A stretch of DNA of 64,000 bases from Pseudomonas sichuanensis (GCF_003231305.1 NZ_QKVM01000005.1:1-64000); one strand, 5' to 3'. Counted from the stretch's first letter, positions 36,623 through 48,442 are shown. Numbers and translations: made by a program. Notes: a model not told the origin generated them from the sequence alone.

Positions 36623-37236
36623 TTGGTAATCATCCCTTTGAGGCTGCGACGGATCAGTTCTTCACTGCTGAGGTTGGCCTTGCCTTCGATGGCGGAAATT
36701 GCCTTGCTGGCCTCCTGCGGCTTGTAGCCCAGCGACACCAGCGCACTGACCGCGTCCGCCTCGGCCGTGTTGACGCTGGCCACCGGCAGTGGGCCGTCGG
36801 ACACCAGGGCGAACATCGCCGGCGAGGTTTCCCAGGCCTTGAAGCGGTCCTTGAGCTCGACCAGCAGGCGCTCGGCGGTCTTCTTGCCGACGCCCGGCAC
36901 GCGCACCAGCACGGCGGCGTCCTGCGCTTGCACGCACCGCACCAGATCGTCGACTTCAAGCCCGGACATCAACGCCAGCGCCAGCTTCGGGCCAACGCCA
37001 TTGAGCCGGATCAGCTCGCGGAACAGTTCACGCTCGCGCTTTTCAGCGAAGCCGTACAACAGGTGGGCATCTTCACGCACCACCTGGTGGGTATGCAGGG
37101 TCACGACCTCCCCCACCTTGGGCAGGCGATAAAGGGTGGTCATCGGCACTTCGAGCTCGTAGCCCAGGCCATTGACGTCGACAATCAGGTGCGGCGGCTG
37201 TTTTTCCGCCAGGGTGCCGCGCAAACGTCCAATCAC
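36619..37236 (-). CDS. ruvA: Holliday junction DNA helicase subunit RuvA
   Basis: This 205-residue protein has the OB-fold start [12 protein letters not shown], the helix-hairpin-helix segments ([30 protein letters not shown]) and a C-terminal RuvB-contact domain after a flexible linker. It recognises Holliday junctions. It sits between ruvC and ruvB in one run. Confidence 0.97.
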   Translation of the reverse strand: MIGRLRGTLAEKQPPHLIVDVNGLGYELEVPMTTLYRLPKVGEVVTLHTHQVVREDAHLLYGFAEKRERELFRELIRLNGVGPKLALALMSGLEVDDLVRCVQAQDAAVLVRVPGVGKKTAERLLVELKDRFKAWETSPAMFALVSDGPLPVASVNTAEADAVSALVSLGYKPQEASKAISAIEGKANLSSEELIRRSLKGMITK

Positions 37237-37344
37237 GTTCCGATCCTTTCTCTGGGGCGCCGGTCAGAAACCGCACAACCCTATCAGCAAATGCTTCGGG
37301 CGAACGGGTCACCCGGACAAAATATGTATCAGCGCATGAAGCGG

Positions 37345-37869
37345 TTACAGACGCAAGCGCCCGCCGCGCCGCCGCGCCGTGGTCAAACCATGGGGGATCA
37401 GGCTGGACCGGGTATGGGCATGGCACAGGGCGATGGCCAGGGCATCGGAGGCGTCGACTTGCGGTTTCTGGGTGAGCTTGAGCAGGTGCATGACCATCAA
37501 CATCACCTGGTCCTTGTTGGCCCCACCGGTGCCCGCCACCGCCTGCTTGACCTGGCTGGCGGTATATTCGGCGATCTCCAGGCCCGCTTCTGCGGCAGCA
37601 ACGATCGCAGCACCACGCGCCTGCCCCAGCTTGAGCGCCGAATCGGCATTGCGTGCCATGAACACCCGCTCGATACCCATGGTCACCGGGCCGTGCTGGC
37701 GAATGATCTCGCTGACGCCGCGAAAGACGACCAACAGCCGATCATGCAGCTCGCCATCACCGGTGCGAATACAGCCCGAGGCGACGTACTCGCAGCCGCG
37801 CGCGGTCTGCCGGACCACACCGAAGCCGGTGATGCGCGAGCCGGGGTCGATACCAAGAATCAGAGTCAT
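37345..37869 (-). CDS. ruvC: Holliday junction resolvase RuvC
   Basis: This 174-residue RNase H-fold endonuclease opens with [16 protein letters not shown], which has the first catalytic aspartate. Glu in [10 protein letters not shown] and the Asp residues in [14 protein letters not shown] complete the site. It is the first gene of the ruvCAB run; a REP pair lies between it and yebC. Confidence 0.97.
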   Translation of the reverse strand: MTLILGIDPGSRITGFGVVRQTARGCEYVASGCIRTGDGELHDRLLVVFRGVSEIIRQHGPVTMGIERVFMARNADSALKLGQARGAAIVAAAEAGLEIAEYTASQVKQAVAGTGGANKDQVMLMVMHLLKLTQKPQVDASDALAIALCHAHTRSSLIPHGLTTARRRGGRLRL

Positions 37870-37901
37870 AACGCCTACGGATATTTACGAATTTGCCGGC
37901 C

Positions 37902-37973
37902 CTATCGCGGGACAAGCCCGCTCCCACAGCGCGCATGCAAAAGCCGCGTGGGAGCGGGCTTGCCCCGCGATAG
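37902..37973. repeat. inverted REP pair
   Basis: CTATCGCGGGACAAGCCCGC and its near-perfect reverse complement, one mismatch apart, are spaced by about 20 bases. It lies between yebC and ruvC, which are transcribed in the same direction. Confidence 0.9.
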
Positions 37974-37991
37974 CGCCTGTCGCCGAAACTA

Positions 37992-38744
37992 TCAGCCCAG
38001 TGCTTCCATGATCTCGTCGGAGATCTGTGCATTGGAGTAGACGTTCTGCACGTCGTCCAGGTCCTCGAGCATGTCGATCAGCTTGAGCACCTTCTCGGCG
38101 CCCTCCTGATCCAGCTCGGCACTGGTGGTCGGCTGCATCACGATCTCGGCATCCGAGGCCTTGAAGCCCGCCTCTTCCAGCGCATTACGCACCGCGTAGA
38201 AGCTGTTGAACGAGGTGAACACATCGAAGGAGCCATCGTCGTTGGCCACCACGTCGTCGGCATCGGCCTCCATCGCGGCTTCCATCAGCGCATCTTCGTC
38301 AACGCCCAGTTCTGCGGCGAAGCTGATCTGCCCCTTGCGCTCGAACAGGTAGGCCACCGAACCGTCGGTGCCCAGGTTGCCGCCACACTTGGTGAAGGCA
38401 TGGCGCACGGCCGCGGCGGTACGGTTGCGGTTGTCGGTCATGGCTTCGACCATGATCGCCACGCCACCCGGCCCGTAGCCCTCGTAGCTGAGCTCTTCGA
38501 CGTTGTCGCTTTCGTTGGTGCCGGCACCCCGGGCCACGGCGCGATCGATGATGTCGCGGCTCATGTTGGCACCCAGGGCCTTGTCCAGCGCCAGGCGCAG
38601 ACGCGGGTTCGAAGCCGGGTCACCACCGCCTTGCTTGGCGGCGACGGTCAGCTCGCGGATCCACTTGGTGAAGATCTTGCCCCTCTTGGCATCCTGGCGC
38701 TCTTTGCGGTGCTTGATGTTCGCCCACTTGGAATGACCAGCCAT
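37992..38744 (-). CDS. yebC: YebC/PmpR family protein
   Basis: This 250-residue protein starts with the family signature [22 protein letters not shown]. Members were described as transcriptional regulators (PmpR of P. aeruginosa represses quinolone signalling), and more recently as translation factors that relieve ribosome stalling at proline stretches. GGAG precedes the ATG. It follows aspS in the same direction by about 100 bases, and sits beside ruvC as in many bacteria. Confidence 0.95.
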   Translation of the reverse strand: MAGHSKWANIKHRKERQDAKRGKIFTKWIRELTVAAKQGGGDPASNPRLRLALDKALGANMSRDIIDRAVARGAGTNESDNVEELSYEGYGPGGVAIMVEAMTDNRNRTAAAVRHAFTKCGGNLGTDGSVAYLFERKGQISFAAELGVDEDALMEAAMEADADDVVANDDGSFDVFTSFNSFYAVRNALEEAGFKASDAEIVMQPTTSAELDQEGAEKVLKLIDMLEDLDDVQNVYSNAQISDEIMEALG

Positions 38745-38843
38745 AACGACTCCAAATCCTTGAAACAGAAACAGGTTCCGCCCCGAAGGGCGGAACGCGT
38801 GAAATACGTGGGCGCAGCGCTACCGTTGCGCCCGAGGTCGTAG

Positions 38844-40619
38844 TTACTCGACCTTGGTCTGCTCGCGCAGACGGATGTGCAGCTCGCGCAGGGCCTTGGC
38901 GTCGACCAGGCCAGGGGCCTGGGTCATCACGCACGCGGCGCTCTGGGTTTTCGGGAAGGCGATCACTTCACGGATCGACTGGGCGCCGGTCATCAGCATG
39001 ACCAGGCGGTCCAGACCGAAGGCCAGGCCACCGTGGGGCGGCGCACCGAATTTCAGGGCGTCGAGCAGGAAGCCGAACTTCTCTTCCTGTTCCGCCGCCT
39101 CGATACCCAGCAGACGGAAGACCGCCTGTTGCATTTCTTTGCGGTGGATACGGATCGAGCCGCCACCCAGCTCGGTGCCGTTGAGCACCATGTCGTAGGC
39201 ACGGGACAGTGCAGTGGCCGGGTTGGCCTCCAGCTCTTCCGGGGTGCATTTCGGCGCGGTGAACGGGTGGTGCAGTGCGGTGAAGCTGCCGTCTTCGTTC
39301 TCTTCGAACATCGGGAAGTCGACGACCCACATCGGGGCCCACTCGCAGGTCAGCAGTTCGAAATCGTGGCCCAAGCGGATACGCAGCGCGCCCAGGGCTT
39401 CGCTGACGACTTTGAACTTGTCGGCGCCGAAGAACACGATGTCGCCGTCGACCGCACCCACGCGATCGAGGATGTTGTTGAGGTTGGCCTCGGGGATGTT
39501 CTTGACGATCGGCGACTGCAGGCCTTCGACGCCCTTGGCGCGCTCGTTGACCTTGATGTAAGCCAGGCCCTTGGCACCGTAGATGCCGACGAACTTGGTG
39601 TACTCGTCGATCTTGCTGCGCGGCATGCTCGCGCCGCCTGGCAGACGCAGGGCGGTGACGCGGCATTTAGGATCGTTTGCCGGGCCGGCGAAGACCTTGA
39701 AGTCCACGTCCTTCAGCTGGTCGGCAACGTCAACCAGCTCCAGCGGGTTGCGCAGGTCGGGCTTGTCGGAACCGTAGCGACGCATGGCCTCTTCGAAGGT
39801 CATGTGCGGGAACTCACCGAATTCCAGATCCAGCACTTCCTTGAACAGCTTGCGGATCATGCTCTCGGTGAGGCCCATGATCTCGGATTCGTCGAGGAAG
39901 CTGGTCTCGATGTCGATCTGGGTGAATTCCGGCTGGCGGTCGGCACGCAGGTCTTCGTCACGGAAGCACTTGGCGATCTGGTAGTAGCGGTCGAAGCCCG
40001 CGACCATCAGCAGCTGCTTGAACAGCTGCGGCGACTGCGGCAGGGCGAAGAAGCTGCCGGCGTGGGTGCGGCTCGGCACCAGGTAGTCGCGGGCGCCTTC
40101 CGGGGTGGCGCGGGTCAGGATCGGCGTCTCGACGTCAAGGAAGCCATTTTCGTCGAGGAAGCGGCGGATGCTGGTGGTGATGCGCGAACGCAGGCGCAGC
40201 TTCTCGGCCATCTCCGGGCGACGCAGGTCGATGAAGCGGTAACGCAGGCGGGTTTCCTCGCCAACGTCGGAGTATTCGTTCAGCGGGAACGGCGGCGTTT
40301 CGGCTTCGTTGAGCACGGTCAGCTGGTAGCCGAGGATTTCGATGGCGCCGGAGGCCATGTTGGCGTTCACCGCGCCTTCCGGACGCTTGCGCACCTTGCC
40401 GGTGATCTGCACCACGTATTCGCTGCGCACGCGGTCGGCGGCGGCGAAGGTTTCGGCGCGATCCGGGTCGAAGACGACCTGGGCCATGCCTTCGCGGTCA
40501 CGGATATCGAGGAAGATCACCCCGCCGTGGTCGCGACGACGATGGACCCAGCCGCAAAGGGTGACTTCCTGGCCGTCCAGGCTCTCGTTCAGTTGGCCGC
40601 AATAATGGCTGCGCATCAT
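38844..40619 (-). CDS. aspS: Aspartyl-tRNA synthetase, probably non-discriminating
   Basis: This 591-residue class II synthetase has the bacterial-type insertion domain and motif 2/3 elements ([29 protein letters not shown]). His31 in the anticodon-binding domain (RRRDHGGVI) is the residue associated with relaxed tRNA recognition in Pseudomonas, where the enzyme also charges tRNA-Asn and GatCAB finishes the job. That dual role is inferred from the residue and the genus. A second ATG at 40616 is possible. Confidence 0.97.
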   Translation of the reverse strand: MMRSHYCGQLNESLDGQEVTLCGWVHRRRDHGGVIFLDIRDREGMAQVVFDPDRAETFAAADRVRSEYVVQITGKVRKRPEGAVNANMASGAIEILGYQLTVLNEAETPPFPLNEYSDVGEETRLRYRFIDLRRPEMAEKLRLRSRITTSIRRFLDENGFLDVETPILTRATPEGARDYLVPSRTHAGSFFALPQSPQLFKQLLMVAGFDRYYQIAKCFRDEDLRADRQPEFTQIDIETSFLDESEIMGLTESMIRKLFKEVLDLEFGEFPHMTFEEAMRRYGSDKPDLRNPLELVDVADQLKDVDFKVFAGPANDPKCRVTALRLPGGASMPRSKIDEYTKFVGIYGAKGLAYIKVNERAKGVEGLQSPIVKNIPEANLNNILDRVGAVDGDIVFFGADKFKVVSEALGALRIRLGHDFELLTCEWAPMWVVDFPMFEENEDGSFTALHHPFTAPKCTPEELEANPATALSRAYDMVLNGTELGGGSIRIHRKEMQQAVFRLLGIEAAEQEEKFGFLLDALKFGAPPHGGLAFGLDRLVMLMTGAQSIREVIAFPKTQSAACVMTQAPGLVDAKALRELHIRLREQTKVE

Positions 40620-40713
40620 GGTCGTGGTTTCGCTTCTCGTGATTCGTGTATTCGGTGGAGGTCTTCGCCGCCCAAGGGGCTAATACTGCAAGACCCGGTC
40701 GGTGCAATTCAAC

Positions 40714-40935
40714 TCAGTCGGCCTTGTCGCCGCCTGCCAGATTCTTTTTTGCCCCGGTCTTGAAGTCGGTCTCGTACCAGCCGTTGCCACTCAGGCGAAA
40801 GCCGGGGACCGACAGCAGCTTTTTCAATGCCGGGGCCTGACACGCCGGGCAATCGGTCAGCGGCGCGGCACTGATCTTCTGCAACACCTCCATGCGGTGT
40901 TCGCAGGATGCACATTGATAGTCGTAAAGGGGCAT
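40714..40935 (-). CDS. FmdB-like zinc ribbon protein
   Basis: This 73-residue protein starts MPLYDYQCASCEHRMEVLQ and has a second pair, CPACQ, giving a four-cysteine zinc site. It belongs to the FmdB/CxxC_CxxC_SSSS regulatory family of unknown function. The ATG at 40935 gives the family start; the frame continues upstream without similarity. It lies upstream of aspS in the same direction. Confidence 0.92.
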   Translation of the reverse strand: MPLYDYQCASCEHRMEVLQKISAAPLTDCPACQAPALKKLLSVPGFRLSGNGWYETDFKTGAKKNLAGGDKAD

Positions 40936-41027
40936 GGTGTCTCTCGTCAACCACATTGCAGGCTGCCCACGGCAGCAAAGAGCGGGATTATATATGGTTA
41001 ACCGGAGCAGTGCAGCCCGCCCGGCGA

Positions 41028-41366
41028 TCAGCGTGAATCCGGCGCATCCTGCAGCCATGCCACGCAGATCACCCGGACCAGGCCACTGAAGTTCCTCACC
41101 CCGCCATGGCGCAGGTGCACTTCACGGTCCACATAGGACAGCACAGCGCTCACCGAACACCGATTGGCCTGGGCAATCCGTTCGAGGATCCGCCAGTAGA
41201 CCGCCTCCAGGCGCAGGCAGGTTGCAAAACCATTGAGCCGCACGGAGCGCGACACCGGCCCGGCCTGCTGCATGTCGAAATCCACCTTGAACGGGTCAAT
41301 GCGCGGCCGACCACTGCCCTGCCCCTGCCTGCTCCCAGCATTTACACCTTGCGTAACACCGTACAT
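41028..41366 (-). CDS. Ribbon-helix-helix domain protein
   Basis: This 112-residue protein has an N-terminal Gly/Arg-rich tail and a C-terminal RHH_4-type domain (RSVRLNGFATCLRLEAVYWRIL followed by ANRCSVSAVLSYVDREV). Such domains bind DNA as dimers, but many stand-alone members have no known target. It is not paired with a toxin gene, so an antitoxin role is unlikely. A hairpin at 41393-41416 lies just upstream. Confidence 0.75.
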   Translation of the reverse strand: MYGVTQGVNAGSRQGQGSGRPRIDPFKVDFDMQQAGPVSRSVRLNGFATCLRLEAVYWRILERIAQANRCSVSAVLSYVDREVHLRHGGVRNFSGLVRVICVAWLQDAPDSR

Positions 41367-41549
41367 CGCTTCGCTCCATCGTCACGAACCATCCCCGTCC
41401 GTCGCTGCGGGCGGGGTTCTAGACGTCAATGAAGCGCCGCCTGGCATGCGGATAGCAGCAGTAAAGCCTTCCCTCCAAATGAACAGGGCACGGCACCCTC
41501 TCTGGTGCCGCTCTCTGCCTTCAATGCTTGCGCAAGAGTCAAGCAGCAA

Positions 41550-42023
41550 TTACTTCCCGTCGAGCAAAACCCGCAGCATCCAGGCCGTTTTCTCATGCAC
41601 CTGCATGCGCTGGGTGAGCAAGTCGGCGGTTGGCTCGTCGCTGACCTTGTCCACCACCGGGAAGATGCTGCGCGCGGTGCGCACCACCGCCTCCTGGCCC
41701 TGCACCAGCTGCCGGATCATTTCATCGGCAACGGGCACACCCTCTTCCTCCTTGATCGACGAATGGCGCGCATAAAAGGCATAGGAACCCGGCGCGGGGA
41801 AACCCAGCGCACGGATGCGCTCGGCAATGGAGTCCACCGCCAGCGCCAACTCGTTGTACTGCTCCTCGAACATCAGGTGCAGGGTGCGAAACGACGGCCC
41901 GGTGACGTTCCAATGAAAATTGTGGGTTTTCAGGTACAGCACATAGGTATCCGACAGCAATCGGGACAACCCTTCGACGATGGACTTGCGATCCTCTTCA
42001 CTGATACCGATATCGATAGCCAT
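41550..42023 (-). CDS. Dps-like ferritin
   Basis: This 157-residue protein of the Dps family has the intersubunit ferroxidase residues in [24 protein letters not shown]. It should form dodecamers that store iron and protect DNA from peroxide. It lacks the long Lys-rich N-terminal tail used by E. coli Dps for DNA binding. It is monocistronic. The 303 bases upstream (42024-42326) hold no recognisable feature beyond the divergent promoters. Confidence 0.93.
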   Translation of the reverse strand: MAIDIGISEEDRKSIVEGLSRLLSDTYVLYLKTHNFHWNVTGPSFRTLHLMFEEQYNELALAVDSIAERIRALGFPAPGSYAFYARHSSIKEEEGVPVADEMIRQLVQGQEAVVRTARSIFPVVDKVSDEPTADLLTQRMQVHEKTAWMLRVLLDGK

Positions 42024-42326
42024 GACGTTCCCCTCTCCTTAATAGGCCTGGTTGATCAAGCGGGCGTCTGTCACTGCCAAACGCGCCTGCGCGACAACCC
42101 TACAAACCCTAGCAAGAGATTCCTCGCCACGCAGGCCGCGATGGCCAGCCGGCGCACGCGGTTTGAGAAGCCTGCGCCTTTGCTGTTAAATAGGCAGCGT
42201 GCCACCCGTGCGGACTGTTATTGCCGGGTGCATAGGCTGGCCTGTCACGTTTTTGCGCTTACACCTCACGCGCACCGTGCAGCCAGCTCATCCTGTGATC
42301 GGCCTTATCAATGCGAGCCAAATCAA

Positions 42327-42917
42327 ATGTTCAAGATCGTCCATCTGGTGACGGGCGTGGCTGCCTTGCTGCTATCGCTCATACCCAGCCTCAGAACCGA
42401 CGCCACACCCCTGCTGCAACAACCCGAGGCCGTATACCTGGCCTTGCTCGGGCTGCTCAACCTGATCCTGGCCCCGGCCCTGCCGCTGTACTACAACGGC
42501 ATGCGCCAGCAATTGCAGCGCGCGACCAGCATCCTGCTGGTACTGGCCGTAGCCCTGCAGACGCTCACCCTGCTGGCACGCCCGGAACTGGGCAGCCTGC
42601 CCGCACTGGCCTGCGCCATCCTCGCCAGCGCCTTGCACCTGGCGGCAGGCTTTGCCCGCACGCCACGCAAAGCCCGCAGCCAGGGTGTAGCGCAAGACGC
42701 AGGCCTGCGCGATACCGGTACGGTGAAGTGGTTCAATACCTCGAAGGGCTTCGGCTTCATCTCCCGCGATACCGGTGACGATATCTTCGTGCACTTTCGC
42801 GCCATCCGCGGCGAAGGCCACCGCGTCCTGGTCGAAGGCCAGCGTGTGGAATTCTCGGTGATGCACCGTGACAAGGGCCTGCAGGCCGAGGACGTGGTCG
42901 CGGTCTCGCGCCGCTGA
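42327..42917 (+). CDS. Membrane protein with C-terminal cold-shock domain
   Basis: This 196-residue fusion has four hydrophobic segments in the first about 110 residues ([68 protein letters not shown]). A basic linker follows, then a full cold-shock domain with RNP1 KGFGFI and RNP2 DIFVHF. With an even number of helices both ends would be cytoplasmic, placing the RNA-binding domain at the inner membrane surface. The start has a weak ribosome site. Similar fusions exist in other pseudomonads; the function is unknown. Confidence 0.85.
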   Translation: MFKIVHLVTGVAALLLSLIPSLRTDATPLLQQPEAVYLALLGLLNLILAPALPLYYNGMRQQLQRATSILLVLAVALQTLTLLARPELGSLPALACAILASALHLAAGFARTPRKARSQGVAQDAGLRDTGTVKWFNTSKGFGFISRDTGDDIFVHFRAIRGEGHRVLVEGQRVEFSVMHRDKGLQAEDVVAVSRR

Positions 42918-42924
42918 CCACTGA

Positions 42925-42955
42925 CTCCGCCGCCTTCAATAATGAGGCGGCGGAG
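42925..42955. terminator. hairpin between convergent cspd-fusion and slyX
   Basis: CTCCGCCGCCT (42925-42935) and AGGCGGCGGAG (42945-42955) form a perfect 11-bp stem. One arm lies inside the last codons of slyX. There is no T-tract, so termination efficiency is uncertain. Confidence 0.55.
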
Positions 42956-43142
42956 CCTCCTCTCCCTCGCTGCCGTACTGGCCGACCATTTCTTCGTAAC
43001 GCTTGATCAACTCGGCCACCTGCAATTGCAGGCGCTCGATCACCCGCCCCTGTTCGACCACCACGTCATTCAGCGCCTGGATGGTGTCATCCTGGAACGC
43101 CTGTCGGGTTTCCAGTTCGACGATCTGCATTTCAAGCGACAT
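42936..43142 (-). CDS. slyX: SlyX protein
   Basis: This 68-residue coiled-coil protein ([20 protein letters not shown]) ends in the conserved PPPHY. The function of SlyX is not known. It starts three bases after the HIT gene and its 3' end forms part of a hairpin. Confidence 0.93.
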   Translation of the reverse strand: MSLEMQIVELETRQAFQDDTIQALNDVVVEQGRVIERLQLQVAELIKRYEEMVGQYGSEGEEAPPPHY

Positions 43143-43145
43143 GCC

Positions 43146-43565
43146 TCAGGCCTCCTTGAAGCTTTCACCGAGCAACGCACGCACGCGCTGGCGAATGCCT
43201 TCCACCTGTTCCGGCGCATAGCCGATGGCCGGTACCTTGCCCCACACCGGCGCAGGCCAGGCGGCATCGCCGTGGCGACGGACGATGACATGCATGTGCA
43301 ACTGACTGACAACGTTACCGAGCGTGGCGACGTTCATCTTGTCGGCAGCAAAGGCATCCTTCAACGCCTCGGCCAACGCATTGGTTTCCTGCCAGAGCTG
43401 CTGCTGATCAACCTCGTCGAGGTCGAAAAGCTCGCTGATGTCGGCACGACGCGGCACCAGGATGAACCAGGGGTAGTTGGCATCCTTGCTCAACAGCAAG
43501 CGGCATAGCGGCAGATCGCCCAGCACCAGGGAATCCTGCTGCAGGCGCGAATCGAGAGTGAACAC
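43146..43565 (-). CDS. HIT-family nucleotide-binding protein
   Basis: This 139-residue HIT-domain protein carries the triad segment as QLHMHVIVRR, so the first histidine of HxHxHxx is glutamine while the two that act in catalysis remain. Members hydrolyse nucleotide conjugates; the substrate is unknown. It starts with GTG behind a full AGGAGG site and is co-transcribed with slyX. Confidence 0.92.
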   Translation of the reverse strand: MFTLDSRLQQDSLVLGDLPLCRLLLSKDANYPWFILVPRRADISELFDLDEVDQQQLWQETNALAEALKDAFAADKMNVATLGNVVSQLHMHVIVRRHGDAAWPAPVWGKVPAIGYAPEQVEGIRQRVRALLGESFKEA

Positions 43566-44313
43566 GGCGTACCTCCTGAAAACAATGACGCCCCACAGGG
43601 CGAAAACAGGGGCGAAGGATACCCTGCTTCCTCTTTTGCCACATCAGCGAGGACACGCACCCAACAGGTACGCGCCCTCGTTTGAACCGGCGACGGTAAC
43701 ACCACGCTACTTTTCGCACCAAAATGATGCCAATCGTCACCGCACCACCACACTTCCTTCACACAAAACACGCAGGATCAACAGTGACGGGTAACACCTT
43801 GACTTTGAAGGCAACTGTTGCAAACAAGCAGGACATTGATCCATGGCACACCATAAGACAGGCGTCGCCCCGTGTTTACGGTGATTTCCACCCTGGCGCT
43901 TCGGTAACTGTGAAAATTTCATCAAGCGTTCGTGATTTTGAGCACGCTTGTTGCATTCGTTTGACGCCAAGTCGGCACGACACCTGCATCGTCGGGTGGA
44001 CGCGACAAATAACAACAGCGACATCGGATCCACCAGGGAGTTTTCTGGCCACAACTTTGTGATTACGCACTCTTGATGGCTTGACAACAGCGCTGGCGTT
44101 GTACGCCCAACTAAACAGGGCGTGATTTGCGACATGGAAATAACTGTACGCGACACGGCCATAAAGTTATCGAAAGGTTGTTTTTGCCCGTATCGCCAAG
44201 AATAGTCAGCGTGATATACATTTTCGCCGACATAACAAGAAAGAGCTGCACCCTATAACTAAAACACCAGGGCGCAGCGGTACTCTTCCTAAAAACCAAA
44301 GGAGCAAATCACG
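43566..44313. other. 748-base non-coding interval upstream of the porin gene
   Basis: No open reading frame here has a plausible ribosome site and codon bias. The right half is AT-richer than the surroundings and should contain the porin promoter and its control sites; a dyad ACAACAGCGCTGGCGTTGT lies near 44083-44102. No RNA gene was recognised. Confidence 0.5.
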
Positions 44314-45594
44314 ATGCGCGTGATGAAGTGGAGCATGATCGCCCTGGCCGTAGCAGCAGGGACCTCGCAATTTGCTGTCGCCTCTTCGCAGGATGAATCC
44401 AAGGGTTTCCTCGAAGACAGCAAGCTCAACGTCAAGACCCGGATGCTGTATTTCAGCCGTGACTTCCGCAACAACGAACGCGACAAGGACGGCAACCGTC
44501 AGAGCCGCGCGGAAGAAACCGGCCTGGGCTTCCTGGGCACCTATGAGTCCGGCTTCACCCAAGGCACCGTCGGTGTCGGCGTCGACGCCATCGGCATGCT
44601 GGGCCTGAAACTGGACAGCGGCAAAGGCCGCGCCGGCACCGGCCTGTTCCCGACCGCACTCGACGGCCACTCGCAGGACGATTACTCGAAGGGCGGCGGC
44701 GCGGTCAAATTCCGCGTATCCGACACCGTGCTGAAGGTCGGCGACCAGTTCACTGCACTGCCAGTATTCGCCACCGACGACAGCCGCTTGCTGCCAGAGA
44801 TCGCCCAAGGCGGCCTGATCACCAGCAACGAAATCAAGGGCCTGACCCTGCACGCCGGTCGCTTCACCAGCCTGACCGCGCAAGCCGAGACCAACCGCGA
44901 CAGCCTGCACCTCAAGGAAGCTGACGTACTCGGCGGCACCTACGCCTTTACCGATACCCTGAGCACCAGCCTGTACTACTCCAAGGTTGAAGACTACTGG
45001 CGCAAATACTACGCCAACATCAACTGGGCACTGCCGATCTCCGACAAGCAAGGCCTGGTGTTCGACTTCAACATCTATGACACCAAGAGCGACGGCGCTG
45101 CCCTGGTCAAAGCCTTCGACGGCGACAAACTGGACAACCGTGCATTCAGCCTGTCCGGCGCCTACAACATCGGCGCCCACACCTTCACCCTGGCCTACCA
45201 GAAGGTCAGCGGTGACGGCGACTACGCCTACGGCGTGGACGGCGGCGGCACCATCTTCCTGGCCAACTCCATTGCCCGTTCCGACTTCAACGCCGAAGAC
45301 GAGAAGTCCTGGCAGGCTCGCTACGACCTGAACTTCGCCGAGTACGGCATTCCAGGCCTGTCGTTCATGACCCGTTATGCCCACGGTACCGGCGCCAACG
45401 TCGCTGGCACCAACAACGGCAAGGAATGGGAACGCGACGTGGACATCAAGTACGTACTGCAGGAAGGCCCGGCGAAAGACCTGAGCTTCCGCGTCCGTCA
45501 AGCCACCTACCGCTCCAGCGATGGCGTGTACTACGGTTCGAGCTCGATCGACGAACTGCGCCTGATCGTCGAGTACCCGCTGAGCATCCTGTAA
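44314..45594 (+). CDS. OprD-family outer membrane porin
   Basis: This 426-residue protein has a signal peptide (to AVASSQ) followed by an 18-strand OprD-type barrel (DESKGFLEDSKLNVKTRMLYFSRDF start; SSIDELRLIVEYPLSIL end). OprD-family channels admit amino acids or aromatic/carboxylate solutes. AAAGGAGC precedes the ATG, and the long AT-rich leader suggests regulated expression. The substrate is not predictable. Confidence 0.93.
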   Translation: MRVMKWSMIALAVAAGTSQFAVASSQDESKGFLEDSKLNVKTRMLYFSRDFRNNERDKDGNRQSRAEETGLGFLGTYESGFTQGTVGVGVDAIGMLGLKLDSGKGRAGTGLFPTALDGHSQDDYSKGGGAVKFRVSDTVLKVGDQFTALPVFATDDSRLLPEIAQGGLITSNEIKGLTLHAGRFTSLTAQAETNRDSLHLKEADVLGGTYAFTDTLSTSLYYSKVEDYWRKYYANINWALPISDKQGLVFDFNIYDTKSDGAALVKAFDGDKLDNRAFSLSGAYNIGAHTFTLAYQKVSGDGDYAYGVDGGGTIFLANSIARSDFNAEDEKSWQARYDLNFAEYGIPGLSFMTRYAHGTGANVAGTNNGKEWERDVDIKYVLQEGPAKDLSFRVRQATYRSSDGVYYGSSSIDELRLIVEYPLSIL

Positions 45595-45620
45595 GCCTGT
45601 GCTTGCAACGCTTCGCGAAT

Positions 45621-45650
45621 GAAAAAGCCCGGCCTAGGCCGGGCTTTTTC
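45621..45650 (+). terminator. terminator of the porin gene
   Basis: A perfect 30-base palindrome beginning GAAAAAGCCCGGCC with T-tracts both ways, 26 bases beyond the porin stop. Confidence 0.92.
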
Positions 45651-45751
45651 ATGGCTGACACAACCGCATGACTGCTGCATTCTGTACGCTTTCGTCTCGC
45701 CCCCGTACAATGCGGGGTCATTTCACACTCAGGCAATCGACACGGCTCACC

Positions 45752-47467
<1,716 letters not shown>

Positions 47468-47488
47468 TAAACCGTTGCGCGAGTGATC

Positions 47489-48442
47489 ATGTCCAAGCGA
47501 AGTACCTACACCCTGGGGGGCGCCGCACTGTGCGGCGCCCTGCTCCTCAGCGGTTGCGCCAACCAGATGCCCCAGCGCAGCGACCATGAAGAGCGCGTCG
47601 AGCGCAAGCTGCTCGAACACAGTCTGCAGATCGATGTCGGCGAGCCCAAGGTCATGGAGCTTCCGCAAAGGCGCGTGCGCATTCACGAACAGCAGCGCTT
47701 CGAGGTCACCGAATTCGAGGTGACCCGCCGATACGACCGCTACACGCCCTACCAGCCTTGGCGGGAGATCTACGAGATCCCGCTGGGTGCGGTTGCAGTG
47801 GTTGCCGGTATCGGCGCCAACGTGGCCAACGTGTTCGCCCTCGGCAACCTGCCCGAGAGCATGACCCACGACTGGCTCAGCTATGGCGTGGCCGGGCTCA
47901 ACCCCTTCATGAACACGCCGTCCAATGGCCGGGCGCAACAGAACCTGGCCGGCATCAGCGAAGTGGAGAAAGGCAAGCGCGAAGAGTTCACCAGCGTGCC
48001 TTGGAACGAGCGGCTGGTCGAGGTCAAGGCCGGCAAGATGACCCACGAGCTGACCACCGACAAGAACGGTGTTCTACGCCTGAACCTGCTCGACAGCCCG
48101 TTCTCCGAGCAGAACCTCAAGCACGTAGGCACCCTGCACCTGCAGGTGGTCGACGAGGACAACGGCGTACGTGGCGATGCCAGCCTGCTGGTAAGCGGCA
48201 GCCTGCGTGGCAAGCTGCTGGAAGCGCACGAACTGATTTTCGATGACCTCGAAGACGACGATGTCGGCCAGTGGGTACATCGGGTCAAGCGCCTCTCGGA
48301 GCTGGGCCTGGAAGAAGAAGCCAGCGAGCTGGAGCAGAGCCTGATCGAGCTGACTCGCAACGATCCGGAACTGCAGCAGGACTTCCTCAAGACGCTGACC
48401 AAGGAAACCGGCCGCCTGGTCGCCGACCCTGGCGCGCAATGA
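47489..48442 (+). CDS. Lipoprotein of unknown function
   Basis: This 317-residue lipoprotein has a signal peptide ending in LLLSGC (Cys23). It has a short hydrophobic stretch in the middle (IPLGAVAVVAGIGANVANVFALGNL) and an acidic, helical C-terminus. No enzyme motif is seen. It starts 21 bases after proS stops, so it may be co-transcribed. ATG at 47489 is used; a GTG two codons earlier is also in frame. Confidence 0.85.
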   Translation: MSKRSTYTLGGAALCGALLLSGCANQMPQRSDHEERVERKLLEHSLQIDVGEPKVMELPQRRVRIHEQQRFEVTEFEVTRRYDRYTPYQPWREIYEIPLGAVAVVAGIGANVANVFALGNLPESMTHDWLSYGVAGLNPFMNTPSNGRAQQNLAGISEVEKGKREEFTSVPWNERLVEVKAGKMTHELTTDKNGVLRLNLLDSPFSEQNLKHVGTLHLQVVDEDNGVRGDASLLVSGSLRGKLLEAHELIFDDLEDDDVGQWVHRVKRLSELGLEEEASELEQSLIELTRNDPELQQDFLKTLTKETGRLVADPGAQ

